From contig CANJZW010000005.1 of assembly GCA_947479475.1 (NCBI GenBank), forward strand, positions 1 through 64,000: 64,000 nucleotides of DNA. Reading direction: 5' to 3'. The stretch is from Chthoniobacteraceae bacterium (lineage in GTDB: Bacteria; Verrucomicrobiota; Verrucomicrobiia; Chthoniobacterales; Chthoniobacteraceae). Shown piece after piece: positions 24,439 through 33,816 of the stretch. A program made the translations under genes and the position numbers. Below the pieces are notes generated by a model. It ran no database searches, was not told where the DNA came from, and saw nothing but the letters and a program-made list of their open reading frames with translations. Numbering within the stretch: position 1 is the stretch's first letter; each line of letters begins with the position of its first letter.

Positions 24439-25368
24439 TCAGGAAATCTGCGGCGCGACGGAGCAGAAGTCAAAAAAACCGATCTTTTCCAATTCTACCC
24501 GTAGCTCGTTTTCCTTCGCTTCCGTCAGGCTTCTGAGCGGAAGACGGACCGGACCGCAGTCCAGACCGATAAGTCGCATGATCGACTTTCCGGCTGCCAA
24601 GCCGCCGAAACGCAAAAAAACCGAGATCATCGCGTTGGCACGAGCCTGTTCCGCCTGCGCTGTGGGCAGATCTCCCTCGGCAAAAGCCTTCAAGATTCGG
24701 AGATAGACTGGGGCTGCGAAATTATAAGTGCTGCCGATCGCCCCTTTGGCTCCAAGAGCGAGGCCGGAAATCAATATCTCATCGCGGCCGAATACGATGT
24801 CAAAACGCCCGTCTTCCAGGCGCGTGCTTTCCGCGAAATCCATGAGGTTTTCAAATGTGAATTTAATGCCCGCTAGATTTGGTATTTTCTTTTGCGCTGC
24901 ACGCAGAAAATCCGCGGTGGGAAGCGTCACTCCGGTCATGGACGGAATCTGGTAGTAATAGTAGGGCAGGGCGGGTGCGGCGGCGGCAACCCCGGCACAG
25001 AAGTCAACAAGGTCCTCTGTATTCGCAGGTTTGAAAAAGAAGGGTGCGAAGTTACTCACCCCGAAGGCTCCTATTTTTTGGGCATGCGCAGCAAGCGTCT
25101 GACATTCGGCCAAAGAAGTGTGTCCCGCGTGGACGATGACGCGCAGTTCTGGTCCTGCCACTTTGCACCAGCGGGTTGCCACCGCCATGCGCTCCGCAGT
25201 TGTTAACGAAACGCCTTCTCCAGTGGTTCCGCATACGAACGCGCCCGAGACGCCGCTGGCAATGAGCGAACAAGCCTGAGCTTCAATGGCTTTTAGGTTA
25301 AGGGAAGCGTCCGCGTTTAAGGCGACGTAGGGGGCGGCAATGAGGCCGGTGAGTTTTGGTGCATTCAT
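24439..25368 (-). CDS. nanA: N-acetylneuraminate lyase-like (DapA/NAL superfamily)
   Basis: The 309-residue TIM barrel has the expected parts of N-acetylneuraminate lyase: GTTGEG at 47-52, the run YYYYQIPSMTGV at 136-147 carrying the catalytic Tyr and the IPSMTGV loop, and the Schiff-base Lys at residue 169 in GIKFT. The Y-x-IPxxTGV form is that of NanA, not of dihydrodipicolinate synthase. It would split N-acetylneuraminate into pyruvate and N-acetylmannosamine in the cytoplasm. It is the third gene of the set after a sialidase and a mutarotase, which supports the substrate. A 220-base gap separates it from the mutarotase gene. Confidence 0.85.
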   Translation of the reverse strand: MNAPKLTGLIAAPYVALNADASLNLKAIEAQACSLIASGVSGAFVCGTTGEGVSLTTAERMAVATRWCKVAGPELRVIVHAGHTSLAECQTLAAHAQKIGAFGVSNFAPFFFKPANTEDLVDFCAGVAAAAPALPYYYYQIPSMTGVTLPTADFLRAAQKKIPNLAGIKFTFENLMDFAESTRLEDGRFDIVFGRDEILISGLALGAKGAIGSTYNFAAPVYLRILKAFAEGDLPTAQAEQARANAMISVFLRFGGLAAGKSIMRLIGLDCGPVRLPLRSLTEAKENELRVELEKIGFFDFCSVAPQIS

Positions 25369-25588
25369 GACGATTGGGTGTTTGGATTCTGTGAGATGGG
25401 GAGTCTGCTGATTGTTTCGTGGGTAGCGTATTGTTTGACTAGGGAGCGGGTTGTGTTTTTTGGGCTCTCTGGGCGGGTGCGTGGGTTTAGCCCGGACGTA
25501 AATCAGGAAGCCGCTAGAGGTGCAGTCTATGAAGTTGAAGATACCGACTGCTAACTAGGCTGCGGGGGGCGGTGGGGCGGGGGGTCAC

Positions 25589-26677
25589 TTATTTCGTATT
25601 CTGCTCCATGGTCCAGATCTCGGGGGTCCTGACGCGAGGCCGCACTTCTCCGCTGGGAATGACGGTGCCGTTCTTCCAGAGGACAGTCGGCGCGGTCGCT
25701 CTGGAAAAGGGCAGGGGACCGGCGCTTCGCCAAAAATCGTTGGCGGTGTCGTAGGCAAGGATGTCCATCGGAAAACCGGGATGTTTCTGGATCGGCGAAA
25801 AGTCCACGTGCGTGCCGTCATCTCCGCTGAGAACAAGAAGTTCTGATTCTCCAAAGGCTGGAGCCGGTGAGGGAGCCGCCACGGCCGCCCTGGGAAGGTC
25901 TGCAATCCTGCGCCACCCCTTATTGGGCGTGAAGCAATAGGCGTCGCGGAGAAAGTCGCGAATAACGCTCCCGTCTTTACCCTCAGAAAGATTACAGCCG
26001 CTGAAGAGATAGAAGGAGCCGTGCCGCACCGCCGCCACCGCAAGCATCCGCGGGGGGCCGGGCCACGGCTCAAGTTCACGCCAGCTCGGATTCGTTTCCC
26101 CGAGGTCCATTGCCCATAATTGATGCAAGGCACCTGTCGATTTTGGGGTTTCAAGTCCGCCGGCGACATAGATCGTTTGGCCAATGGAGGCTCCACAGGC
26201 GTTGGCACAGGTTCTGGGCAGGGAGGGGAGTTCGGTGTAATGAACTTGGCCGTTTTTCCATTGGAGCCGGAAGACTTCGGCAAAGTGGCGAGTGGAATCA
26301 CTTCCTCCGATGCAGATTAAGCCGTCTTGGATGGTGACGGATACCCCGTAGCCCAAGGGTCGTGGCAGTTTGAATCCGGCACGCCAAGTCCCCGTCGTTT
26401 TTTCCAAAACAAACCCGCTGTCGTACCACTTTTTTTGGAGTGGGTCGGCCCAGCGCGCTCCAATGATATTGGCGCCGCCTGCGACAAGAAGTGCTTCGCC
26501 GCTGACTCCGGCAAATGTGCCGGCGAACCCTTCCTTGTCGGGAATGGGCGGTAATTGGCTCCATTGAAGAGGGTGGGTCCTCGGGGGGGATTGCTGTGGC
26601 AAAGAGACTTGGGCGAAACACGGGAGGGCTGGCGAGAGACTCCAGGCTAGGCAAGCGCTTAAAAATACGGGGAACAT
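25589..26677 (-). CDS. nanM: Exported Kelch-type N-acetylneuraminate mutarotase-like protein
   Basis: The 362-residue product has a Sec signal (MFPVFLSACLAWSLSPALPCFA) and a beta-propeller of Kelch type. Repeats show VAGGANIIGARW, CIGGSDSTRH, VAGGLETPKS and LVLSGDDGTHVDF, each ending in paired Gly followed by an aromatic. The pattern fits the cyclically permuted mutarotase family related to NanM, which interconverts alpha and beta sialic acid outside the cytoplasm. It starts 13 bases after the sialidase stop, so the two are co-translated. The neighbours make sialic acid the likely substrate. Confidence 0.85.
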   Translation of the reverse strand: MFPVFLSACLAWSLSPALPCFAQVSLPQQSPPRTHPLQWSQLPPIPDKEGFAGTFAGVSGEALLVAGGANIIGARWADPLQKKWYDSGFVLEKTTGTWRAGFKLPRPLGYGVSVTIQDGLICIGGSDSTRHFAEVFRLQWKNGQVHYTELPSLPRTCANACGASIGQTIYVAGGLETPKSTGALHQLWAMDLGETNPSWRELEPWPGPPRMLAVAAVRHGSFYLFSGCNLSEGKDGSVIRDFLRDAYCFTPNKGWRRIADLPRAAVAAPSPAPAFGESELLVLSGDDGTHVDFSPIQKHPGFPMDILAYDTANDFWRSAGPLPFSRATAPTVLWKNGTVIPSGEVRPRVRTPEIWTMEQNTK

Positions 26678-26690
26678 GGGGTGCAGAAAA

Positions 26691-27929
26691 TCAACGTGGG
26701 GAATTTTCCGGTCTTTTAGAGGGCGTGGGCTGTGCGCGAGAGTTCATCCATAGGGAACTCAAGCGGGCGATGGTAAGCGACTGCTTGCGTTCGTAGAAAC
26801 AGAGGGTCGTCCCATCTGGCAGAATCGCTAGGTCCGAGTAAGCGCTGGCGGATTCCTCCACGGTTTTTGGAAGGCCCCATGTCTGGCCGTCGTCTTCGCT
26901 AATTTGGATGCTCAGGTTTTTTCTTCCGGCTTGTGCACCCGGGATTTCCTGGCCGTTTGCGTCGTATTTGAGGTTGTGCGGGTGGCAGAAAAGAAGGCGT
27001 CCGCGTGGTTCACTGGAGGGAACGCGGATTAGGCTTCCCATGCATTTGGGATCGAGCAGCGCGAAATCGAATTGAGGCGCCGACCAATGGGTCGCGCCAT
27101 CGGGGCTAATGGTGATTAGGCGGCGGTTGGCTGCGGAGTTTGTGCGGGCGTTTAACATCACGCGGCCGTCTGCGAGTTCAACAAGAGCGGCTTCGTTGGG
27201 GTTTTTCCACTCCGCCGTAGATGGCAGGGCGATTTCTCCTGCGTGCCAGGTCCGCCCATGGTCGTCGCTGTAAATCGTTCCGCTCATCGACGGCGAATGA
27301 TCGCCCGTCTTTCCGTAGGCCAGCCAGATGGGAACGGCGAGACGACCGTTTTTGAGCTGGAGCCCGTGGCCGGGGCCTGTGGCGAGAACCTTCCAAGCAC
27401 ACTTCCCTCTGAAGGCTTCAAAGGCCTGCGTGATCTCGATCGGAGTGGAGAAGGTTAACCCATCGTCGTCGCTTTTCATATAAAAGCAGCGCGCGTAATT
27501 GATGCAGTACAAAAAATGGATCGCGTTGGTTTCGCGATCCACAATCGCCACCGGGTTATTGACGGTTTGCTCCTTCTCGCCGCCATTGAGTTTATGCGGG
27601 TTTCCCGGCAAACGTTCCCCAAAGTGGGCAATCTGGCGGCTGGCCTCCCAGGTGTTTCCTCCATCGGTACTCCGGCGGAGGTGAACTTCGATTTCCCCCC
27701 AATCGCTGCGGGCATCGCTGCGCGCCTCGCAGTACACCAGCACGGATCCTTTTTGGGTGACCACCATGCCTGGAATTCGATACAGGCCGAAGCCGTTTTC
27801 ACCCGCCGTAAAGAGATCGGTTTTTGGGATGGCGAAATCCTGCGCACCCGCCGTGGAAAGCGTGGCGAATAAGGACGCAGCGCCGAGGAATGCGGCGCAC
27901 AAACGGGCGAACGGGTGGGGGAAATACAT
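26691..27929 (-). CDS. nanH: Secreted exo-alpha-sialidase
   Basis: The 412-residue product has a Sec signal ending near STAGAQ and a six-bladed sialidase fold. The RIP motif (YRIPG near residue 52) supplies the first arginine of the triad. Asp-box repeats are visible as STDGGNTW, SDDHGRTW and SEDDGQTW. A late YSDLAILPDGTTLCFYE block holds the catalytic Tyr/Glu region. It should release terminal sialic acids from glycans outside the cell. It is the first gene of the three-gene set and its start faces a divergent regulator across 69 bases. Confidence 0.9.
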   Translation of the reverse strand: MYFPHPFARLCAAFLGAASLFATLSTAGAQDFAIPKTDLFTAGENGFGLYRIPGMVVTQKGSVLVYCEARSDARSDWGEIEVHLRRSTDGGNTWEASRQIAHFGERLPGNPHKLNGGEKEQTVNNPVAIVDRETNAIHFLYCINYARCFYMKSDDDGLTFSTPIEITQAFEAFRGKCAWKVLATGPGHGLQLKNGRLAVPIWLAYGKTGDHSPSMSGTIYSDDHGRTWHAGEIALPSTAEWKNPNEAALVELADGRVMLNARTNSAANRRLITISPDGATHWSAPQFDFALLDPKCMGSLIRVPSSEPRGRLLFCHPHNLKYDANGQEIPGAQAGRKNLSIQISEDDGQTWGLPKTVEESASAYSDLAILPDGTTLCFYERKQSLTIARLSSLWMNSRAQPTPSKRPENSPR

Positions 27930-27998
27930 TCTGTAATCCTCGAGTGAGGGGGCCTTGAACTCTAGACCAACAAGCTGGTAAAATTAGTTTACCGCCCG
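27930..27998. promoter_or_regulatory. Divergent nan promoter region
   Basis: The 69 bases between the sialidase start (minus) and the regulator start (plus) contain a single strong palindrome, annotated separately. Both promoters must lie here or overlap the 5' ends of the genes. Neither start has a Shine-Dalgarno sequence. Confidence 0.6.
27977..27993. promoter_or_regulatory. Probable operator, perfect 17-bp palindrome
   Basis: GGTAAA and TTTACC flank the five-base spacer ATTAG. It ends five bases before the regulator start codon and lies 47 bases upstream of the sialidase start. An inverted repeat with an odd centre is the usual shape of GntR-family operators. The position suggests control of the nan genes together with autoregulation. 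Confidence 0.65.
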
Positions 27999-29075
27999 AT
28001 GTCCCACTTTCCCGCCATTCCGCATCGTCCCTCGTTGATTGAACACGCCGCAAAGATACTTCGCGACGCCCTGACGTTGGGCACCTGGGCAGGATATCTT
28101 CCCGGTGAACGAGCGCTGAGCGTGCAGCTTCACGTGAGCCGACCAACCCTTCGCGCGGCCCTTGTGATTCTCGACCGGGAGGGTTGGTTCAGGTCGGAAC
28201 TCGGAAAACGACGCGCAATTATAATGCCCCATTGCAAACCCAGGCCAAGCCCGACAAGGACAATTGCGTTGCTAAGTCCCCTGCCATTGACGGATCTGGT
28301 CTCGTTTGCGCAGGTCTGGACGGACAGTCTTCGAGAGTTCTTATCGAAAGCAGGGTATGAATTGCAAATTTACCTGGGACGCCGATGGTGGCACTCGCTG
28401 AGTCCGGAGCGGGAGCTGGCAGCCCTTACTGAGCAGAATCCCGCCGCCGTGTGGGTGTTATTCAGCGGAACGGAACGCATTCAGCGGTGGTTTGAGGAGA
28501 GTTCAATTCCCTGTGTGACATCGGGTTCAGCACATGCTGGAATTCAGCTTCCGTCTGTGGATTTGAATCATCGAGCCACGTGCAGGCATGCCGCCGGTCA
28601 ATTTCTTTCCGCCGGTCATCAGCGTGTTGCTTTGATGCGGCAGGGGCCGAGGAATGCTGGAGATTTTGAAAGCGAGCAGGGTTTTTTGGAGGCGTTTTGT
28701 GCGAAGGCCGGAACGCATGCATGGGTTGTGGAGCACGACGGCACTCCTTCTGGAATCCAAAGAAAGTTAGACTCGGCGCTGAGGGGGTCCCCGCGGCCGA
28801 GCGGCTTTTTCGTCACCCACGCCATGCCTGCCCTCCTGGTTGCCAGTGAACTAATACGCCGGGGAATCAACCTCCCCGGAGATGCTTCAATCATCTGTCG
28901 AGACACGGATTTGTTCCTCGAATACTTTTCCCCCAGCATCGCGCGTTACCGGGTGGATCCGCTCGTCCATGCGATGCGCCTAGGGCGTCTGGTGTTGCAA
29001 CGTGCAAGCGGTAGCTCCTCAAAAAATCGGCTGGTGCGGCTGGTGCCGCAGTTCCACCCCGGGGAGTCGATGTAA
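27999..29075 (+). CDS. GntR/LacI-hybrid transcription regulator of the nan genes
   Basis: The 358-residue product has an N-terminal GntR winged helix (residues about 10-75): AAKILRDALTLGTWAGYLPGERALSVQLHVSRPTLRAALVIL is split between the dimer-facing helix and the recognition helix. The rest (about 85-350) is a LacI-type periplasmic-binding-like sensor domain, with QRVALMRQGPRNAGDFESEQGF and DASIICRDTDLFLEYF as typical blocks. This architecture is that of AraR-like regulators. Divergent orientation and the shared palindrome make it the probable repressor of the sialidase operon. The ligand may be sialic acid or N-acetylmannosamine; the sequence does not tell. Confidence 0.8.
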   Translation: MSHFPAIPHRPSLIEHAAKILRDALTLGTWAGYLPGERALSVQLHVSRPTLRAALVILDREGWFRSELGKRRAIIMPHCKPRPSPTRTIALLSPLPLTDLVSFAQVWTDSLREFLSKAGYELQIYLGRRWWHSLSPERELAALTEQNPAAVWVLFSGTERIQRWFEESSIPCVTSGSAHAGIQLPSVDLNHRATCRHAAGQFLSAGHQRVALMRQGPRNAGDFESEQGFLEAFCAKAGTHAWVVEHDGTPSGIQRKLDSALRGSPRPSGFFVTHAMPALLVASELIRRGINLPGDASIICRDTDLFLEYFSPSIARYRVDPLVHAMRLGRLVLQRASGSSSKNRLVRLVPQFHPGESM

Positions 29076-29235
29076 AACCTTCCCCGTTGGTTTTCACTCC
29101 GGCGATCGTTAAGAGTTTGCGGTTGGATGCCAATCACGGAGAGCAGGTAGTTGTCCGTCTCTGCGCGCGGAATGTGGTGTCTGGTGTCTGTCCCGGGTCT
29201 AAAAGCCCCTTCCTGCGGGGATATTCATGCTTTGG

Positions 29236-30699
29236 CTACGCGCCTAGAATGGCCTTCACGACATGGGCTTCCTCAACCCCGGTGAGGCGGACATTCAGGC
29301 CGCGAAACTTGTGCGTCATCTGCTCGTGGTCGATGCCCAGACAATGCAGGATCGTGGCGTGCAGGTCGCGAATGTGGACCGGGTTCTCGACGATGTTGTA
29401 GCAAAAATCGTCTGTCGCGCCGTACTCGATTCCCCCCTTGATGCCGCCGCCTGCGAGCCAAACCGTGAAGCTGCGCCCGTGATGATCCCGCCCCATGCCG
29501 GGATCGCCGAGTTTGCCCTGACTGAAGACCGTGCGCCCGAATTCAGTGGCGAAAACGACTAGCGTATCATCGAGAAGCCCCCGGTGTTTGAGATCTTGAA
29601 TCAAGGCGGCAGTGGGTTGATCGATGTCTCTGCACTGGTTGGGGAGCTGTTTTGCGATGGCGATGTGTTGATCCCAACCCCGGTGAAAAAGTTGGACGAA
29701 GCGCACATCGCGCTCCAGTAAACGCCGGGCCAAAAGACAATTCGCCGCGTAGCTGCCCGGCTTGTGGACTTCCGGGCCGTAGGCTTCCAGGGTTTGAACG
29801 GATTCGCCGCTGATGTCGGAGAGATCGGGAACTGAGGTTTGCATACGGTACGCCATTTCATAGGCCTTGATGCGGGTGATCGTTTCGGGATCTCCAAGCT
29901 CTTCCGCGCGCAACTGATTCAGCTTCGCGAGATCATCCAGCGCAGCCCTGCGCTGCGCGGGTTCGACGCCGGGCGGGTTTTGCAAATAGAGGACCGGGTT
30001 TTTGCCCGGGCGCAGCCCCACTCCTTGGTGGGAGGAGGGCAAGAACCCACTGCCCCAAAGCCGCGAGAAAATAGGTTGCCCAGGGTTTTTGCCAGTGCCT
30101 TGGGAGACCATTGCAATAAATGCGGGAAGGTTTTCGTTTACCGTTCCGAGCCCGTAGCTGACCCAGGCTCCCATGCTGGCATAGCCGGGAAGCTGATTGC
30201 CGGTGTTCATGAAGGTGATCCCAGGATCGTGGTTGATCGCCTCGGTGTGGAGACTTTTGACGATGCAGATGTCGTCCGCGAGAGTTTGGATGTGGGGCAG
30301 AAGGTCGCTGATCCAGGTGCCATGTTTGCCGCAACGCTTGCCGCTTTTCAACGGAGGCACCACGGGATAGGCGCTTTGGCCGCTGGTCATTCCAGTCAGG
30401 CGTTGTGTCCCTTTGATGCTGGGAGGTAGTTCCTTGCCAGCGTGCTCGTGGAGCATCGGTTTGTCATCAAACAGATCCACGTGGGAAAGACCGCCGCTTT
30501 GGAACAGGCAGAGCACTCTTTTGGCTTTGGGCGCAAAACGTTTGAAGCCCTCCGGAATCGGACTGGGAGAGGTTTCTGCGGCCCCGATGAGCCCGGGGTT
30601 GAGGAGGCCGCCCAGTGCGATACTTCCGATGCCGCCGGAGATCCCCTCCAGAAAACGGCGGCGGCTCAAATCGAGGAAACGTTCTTCAATAGGATTCAT
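29236..30699 (-). CDS. DUF1501 protein, Tat-exported
   Basis: The 487-residue product starts with a twin-arginine leader (LSRRRFLEGISGGIGSIALGG), then the DUF1501 domain, a sulfatase-like alkaline-phosphatase-superfamily fold without a proven reaction. Typical blocks are LCLFQSGGLSHVDLFDDKP, VFATEFGRTVFSQGK and GRDHHGRSFTVWLAGGGIKGG. The last, with the DHH-like metal site, lies near residue 400. It forms a pair with the DUF1549/DUF1553 cytochrome gene just upstream on the same strand (12-base gap). Such pairs are abundant in Planctomycetes and Verrucomicrobia, and their substrate is unknown. Confidence 0.9.
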   Translation of the reverse strand: MNPIEERFLDLSRRRFLEGISGGIGSIALGGLLNPGLIGAAETSPSPIPEGFKRFAPKAKRVLCLFQSGGLSHVDLFDDKPMLHEHAGKELPPSIKGTQRLTGMTSGQSAYPVVPPLKSGKRCGKHGTWISDLLPHIQTLADDICIVKSLHTEAINHDPGITFMNTGNQLPGYASMGAWVSYGLGTVNENLPAFIAMVSQGTGKNPGQPIFSRLWGSGFLPSSHQGVGLRPGKNPVLYLQNPPGVEPAQRRAALDDLAKLNQLRAEELGDPETITRIKAYEMAYRMQTSVPDLSDISGESVQTLEAYGPEVHKPGSYAANCLLARRLLERDVRFVQLFHRGWDQHIAIAKQLPNQCRDIDQPTAALIQDLKHRGLLDDTLVVFATEFGRTVFSQGKLGDPGMGRDHHGRSFTVWLAGGGIKGGIEYGATDDFCYNIVENPVHIRDLHATILHCLGIDHEQMTHKFRGLNVRLTGVEEAHVVKAILGA

Positions 30700-30711
30700 A
30701 CGGATAGAGAG

Positions 30712-33700
30712 TTAGTTTCGGGTCACAGCTTCGCTCAGGTTCAGGATCAGCGAGGCGACCTGCATCCAGGCCGCGTGTTCAATGGGTGGGAGCTTAAGAT
30801 CACGGTCGGATTCACCCACGCTTAAGGTTATTTTCGCCTGATCCGGTTTCGCGGCGTATCCGGCCCGTTCGCGAGCAAGGGCGCCCGTGAGGATGCGGAC
30901 TTCCTCGGGCTTCGGTTGGCGTGAGGTGACCGCCGAAAATGCCCAGCGGAGTTTGGACAGGTCGTCCCCGGTCTGTTGCAACGCCCGCTGAGCCAGGGCC
31001 CGGGCCGCCTCCACAAACTGCGGGTCATTGAGTGTGACGAGCGCCTGCAACGGAGTGGTGGTGTTGCCCCTTGAGACGGTGCAAACCTCTCGGTTCGGCG
31101 CGTCAAAAGCCGTCATGTTTGGTGGGGCGGCTGTCCGTTTCCAATACGTGTACAGACTGCGCCGGTATAACTTTTCCCCATGGTCCTGCACGAATGTCTG
31201 AGCGGTCGCGGGCGAGCTTCCATAGTGGCTGACCTCTCTCCAAAGGTCCCCGGGACTATAGGGGTTTACGCTCGGTCCGCCGATGTGTTCCTCCAGCAGG
31301 CCGCTGGACTTTAGGGCGGCATCCCGTACGAGCTCCGCGGGCAGGCGGAAACGCGGGCCGCGGGCCAGGAGCCGGTTTTGGGGATCGCGTTCGAGCAATT
31401 CCCGGGACGTTACGGAACTCTGCCGGTACGTGTCGCTGAGAACCATTAGTTTAAGGAGATGTTTAACGTCCCACCCGCTTTCCGTAAATTCTGCCGCCAG
31501 CCAATCGAGGAGTTCCGGATGACTGGGCCATTCCCCTTGTGCGCCGAAATCGGCGGGTGTGGCGACGATTCCGATTCCGAAGAGCATCTTCCAAAACCGG
31601 TTGACCGCGACTCGCGCCGTAAGCGGGTTTTCCTTCATGCTAATCCACTGTGCGAGGCCGAGACGATTTGCGGGAGCGCCCGCAGGCATTGGTGGGAGCG
31701 CGCGCGGGGTTCCCTCGGAAACTTTCAGCGTCGGTTTGGAGTAGTCTCCTCGCTCCAAAATGAAAGTTTCCCGAGGTTTCTCGGCCACATTCATCACCAT
31801 GGCTGGAAAAGCCTGCGTCAACGACGCCAGCCGTTCTTCGAGGTTTGCGAGGTCGATCCGAGTCCGGTTTAATTCCTGCGCGTGTGCGGCGCCGTATTTC
31901 CATAACTCGTCCTTCTCTCCGGCGGTGCGTTGTTCGCCGGGCAGCTTTAAAATGCGGAGCACTTCAGGGGGAAGATCGCTGTCATCATCATCACCAGTGA
32001 TAACCCTCAATTCGATGTGCTCGGGTGTGAGCTTCTGGCCATGTCCAAAGACCAGCTGCGTGGTCAGGAAAGGCGTCTTGGCGGTGTCGATGGGTTCGTT
32101 AAACGTCGCGGTGAGGCGCACCGGACCGTCGCTGGCAAGGTCCGGGGACCAACCACTTTCATTACGCGGATCTAGGCATCCGGACGGGGGATACTTCACG
32201 TCCCAACTGTTTGCGGTCGTTTTGGCGATGGGCTCCAATTTGTGGAGGTTGATTTGATCGCTCGCTATGGGACCGGCCGTGGCAGAAAGAGACGTGAGCA
32301 TGAAGCTGCCTTTCATTTTAAGAGGAACGGCCGATGTGGCCTCTTTTTGCTTCGCCGCGCGCTTGTCTTCCGGACCGTATCCCCAGCCCCCGCCGGGGAG
32401 CGTCGCCACGGGATGCACGATGACTCGCAATCCGGTGATGGGTTTCTTCAACTTTGGAAGCTGCATTGAAATGTCGAATGCGCCCATCTCGAAGGCCTGT
32501 TTGAGCCGCACGCTACTTCCTTCGATTTCGAAGCCGCCTCCGCGATTTGGGAAAGATATTTTCAGGACCTCGACGGGATGCGTTTCCAAGTGGAGCCCCC
32601 GTTTGGCGAGGATCGCTTGCTGTCGGGTTTCCCAAACGGAGAGGATCGCGTGATCCGGGCGTGAGAGAATCGCTTGCAGGGTTGTGATCCGAGTCTGCAG
32701 CGCAGGCAACTCCTCGGTTTTGAGAGGCGTCTTGGCCTCGATAAAAGGCCCCGGATTGATTCCGGAATTCCCATCCAATCCCCGATCGCCTAAAGAATTG
32801 AAGAAGGCGAACATTTGAAAGTACTCCTTCTGGGTGATCGGATCGAACTTGTGGTCGTGGCACTGCGCGCACCCGAGGGTCAGTCCTAACACCGCTTCTC
32901 CAAGCGTTTTGACGCGGTCCGCATTGTAATTGGTGAGGTTTTCCTCCGGGATGGTCCCGCCTTCATGGGTCACCATGTTGTTGCGCTGAAAGCCCGTCGC
33001 GACCAAATCAGCGTTGGTTCGGTCGGGCAACAAGTCCCCTGCGATCTGTTCCAGCAAAAATCGATCGTATGGTTTGTTCTCGTTGAAAGCCTGAATCACC
33101 CAGTCTCTCCAAAGCCACATCTGGCGGCCGCCATCGATGGAGAAGCCGTTTGTATCCGCATAACGGGCTGCATCGAGCCATTCCAGGGCCATGCGTTCAC
33201 CGAAATGCGCGGACTTCAAAAGCCTGTCCACCAGCGCCTCATAGGCCTGTGGGGTGGAATCCTTCGCGAACTTTGAAACCTCTGCAGAATCCGGTGGCAA
33301 TCCAGTTAAATCCAAGGAGAGGCGACGTATCAGAGTGGCTTTGTCTGCCGCGGGTGATAGAGCAAGCCCCTCTTCGGAAAGCCGTTTGCGGATCAGGGAG
33401 TCTATCGCCTTCGCGGGCTCCAGGGGCGCGCGCTTTGGGGACATAAATGCCCAGTGCCCCTCGTATTTCGCGCCCTCTTGGATCCACTGTTTGATTTTCT
33501 GTTTGTCACCGACCGTGAGTTTTAAATGCGATTTTGGCGGGGGCATCAATTCCTCAGCGTCCTCGCTGATGATCCGCTTCCAGGCTTCACTGCTGTTTAA
33601 ATCTCCCGGCTTCAGCGCAACGACGCCTTCGCGTTCCGAATAGGCTTGCCCGGCAAGGTCCAAGCGCAGCTTGGCTTTGCGTGCTTTTTCATCGAACCCG

Positions 33701-33816
33701 TGACAAGAGAAACAGTGTTCTGAAAGAATGGGCCGGATGTCCCGATTGTATTCCATGGGGGCTGCTTGCGCGATTGCGGTCGCGCCAAGGGAGATCCAGA
33801 TGGGGAAAAGTTTCAT
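30712..33816 (-). CDS. PSCyt1-DUF1549-DUF1553 cytochrome protein
   Basis: From the ATG at 33816 the product has 1034 residues, with a Sec signal (MKLFPIWISLGATAIAQA). An N-terminal PSCyt1 heme motif CFSCHG lies near residue 36. DUF1549 follows at about 135-335, with [15 protein letters not shown] and a second heme motif CAQCHDHKFDP. A middle beta-rich region with no name spans about 370-640. DUF1553 occupies about 700-1000, with NRLGLAQWISMKENPLTARVAVNRFWK split across its first helix and a conserved NDPQFVEAARALAQR tail. A start at 33879 would place 21 extra residues before the signal. It likely carries two hemes outside the cytoplasm. The partner is the downstream DUF1501 protein. Confidence 0.9.
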   Translation of the reverse strand: MKLFPIWISLGATAIAQAAPMEYNRDIRPILSEHCFSCHGFDEKARKAKLRLDLAGQAYSEREGVVALKPGDLNSSEAWKRIISEDAEELMPPPKSHLKLTVGDKQKIKQWIQEGAKYEGHWAFMSPKRAPLEPAKAIDSLIRKRLSEEGLALSPAADKATLIRRLSLDLTGLPPDSAEVSKFAKDSTPQAYEALVDRLLKSAHFGERMALEWLDAARYADTNGFSIDGGRQMWLWRDWVIQAFNENKPYDRFLLEQIAGDLLPDRTNADLVATGFQRNNMVTHEGGTIPEENLTNYNADRVKTLGEAVLGLTLGCAQCHDHKFDPITQKEYFQMFAFFNSLGDRGLDGNSGINPGPFIEAKTPLKTEELPALQTRITTLQAILSRPDHAILSVWETRQQAILAKRGLHLETHPVEVLKISFPNRGGGFEIEGSSVRLKQAFEMGAFDISMQLPKLKKPITGLRVIVHPVATLPGGGWGYGPEDKRAAKQKEATSAVPLKMKGSFMLTSLSATAGPIASDQINLHKLEPIAKTTANSWDVKYPPSGCLDPRNESGWSPDLASDGPVRLTATFNEPIDTAKTPFLTTQLVFGHGQKLTPEHIELRVITGDDDDSDLPPEVLRILKLPGEQRTAGEKDELWKYGAAHAQELNRTRIDLANLEERLASLTQAFPAMVMNVAEKPRETFILERGDYSKPTLKVSEGTPRALPPMPAGAPANRLGLAQWISMKENPLTARVAVNRFWKMLFGIGIVATPADFGAQGEWPSHPELLDWLAAEFTESGWDVKHLLKLMVLSDTYRQSSVTSRELLERDPQNRLLARGPRFRLPAELVRDAALKSSGLLEEHIGGPSVNPYSPGDLWREVSHYGSSPATAQTFVQDHGEKLYRRSLYTYWKRTAAPPNMTAFDAPNREVCTVSRGNTTTPLQALVTLNDPQFVEAARALAQRALQQTGDDLSKLRWAFSAVTSRQPKPEEVRILTGALARERAGYAAKPDQAKITLSVGESDRDLKLPPIEHAAWMQVASLILNLSEAVTRN

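Noticed and set aside
29160-29235. Possible terminator after the DUF1501 gene (CCCC...GGGG then CTTTT on the minus strand)
   Set aside because: The stem is only four base pairs, so it is too weak to call.
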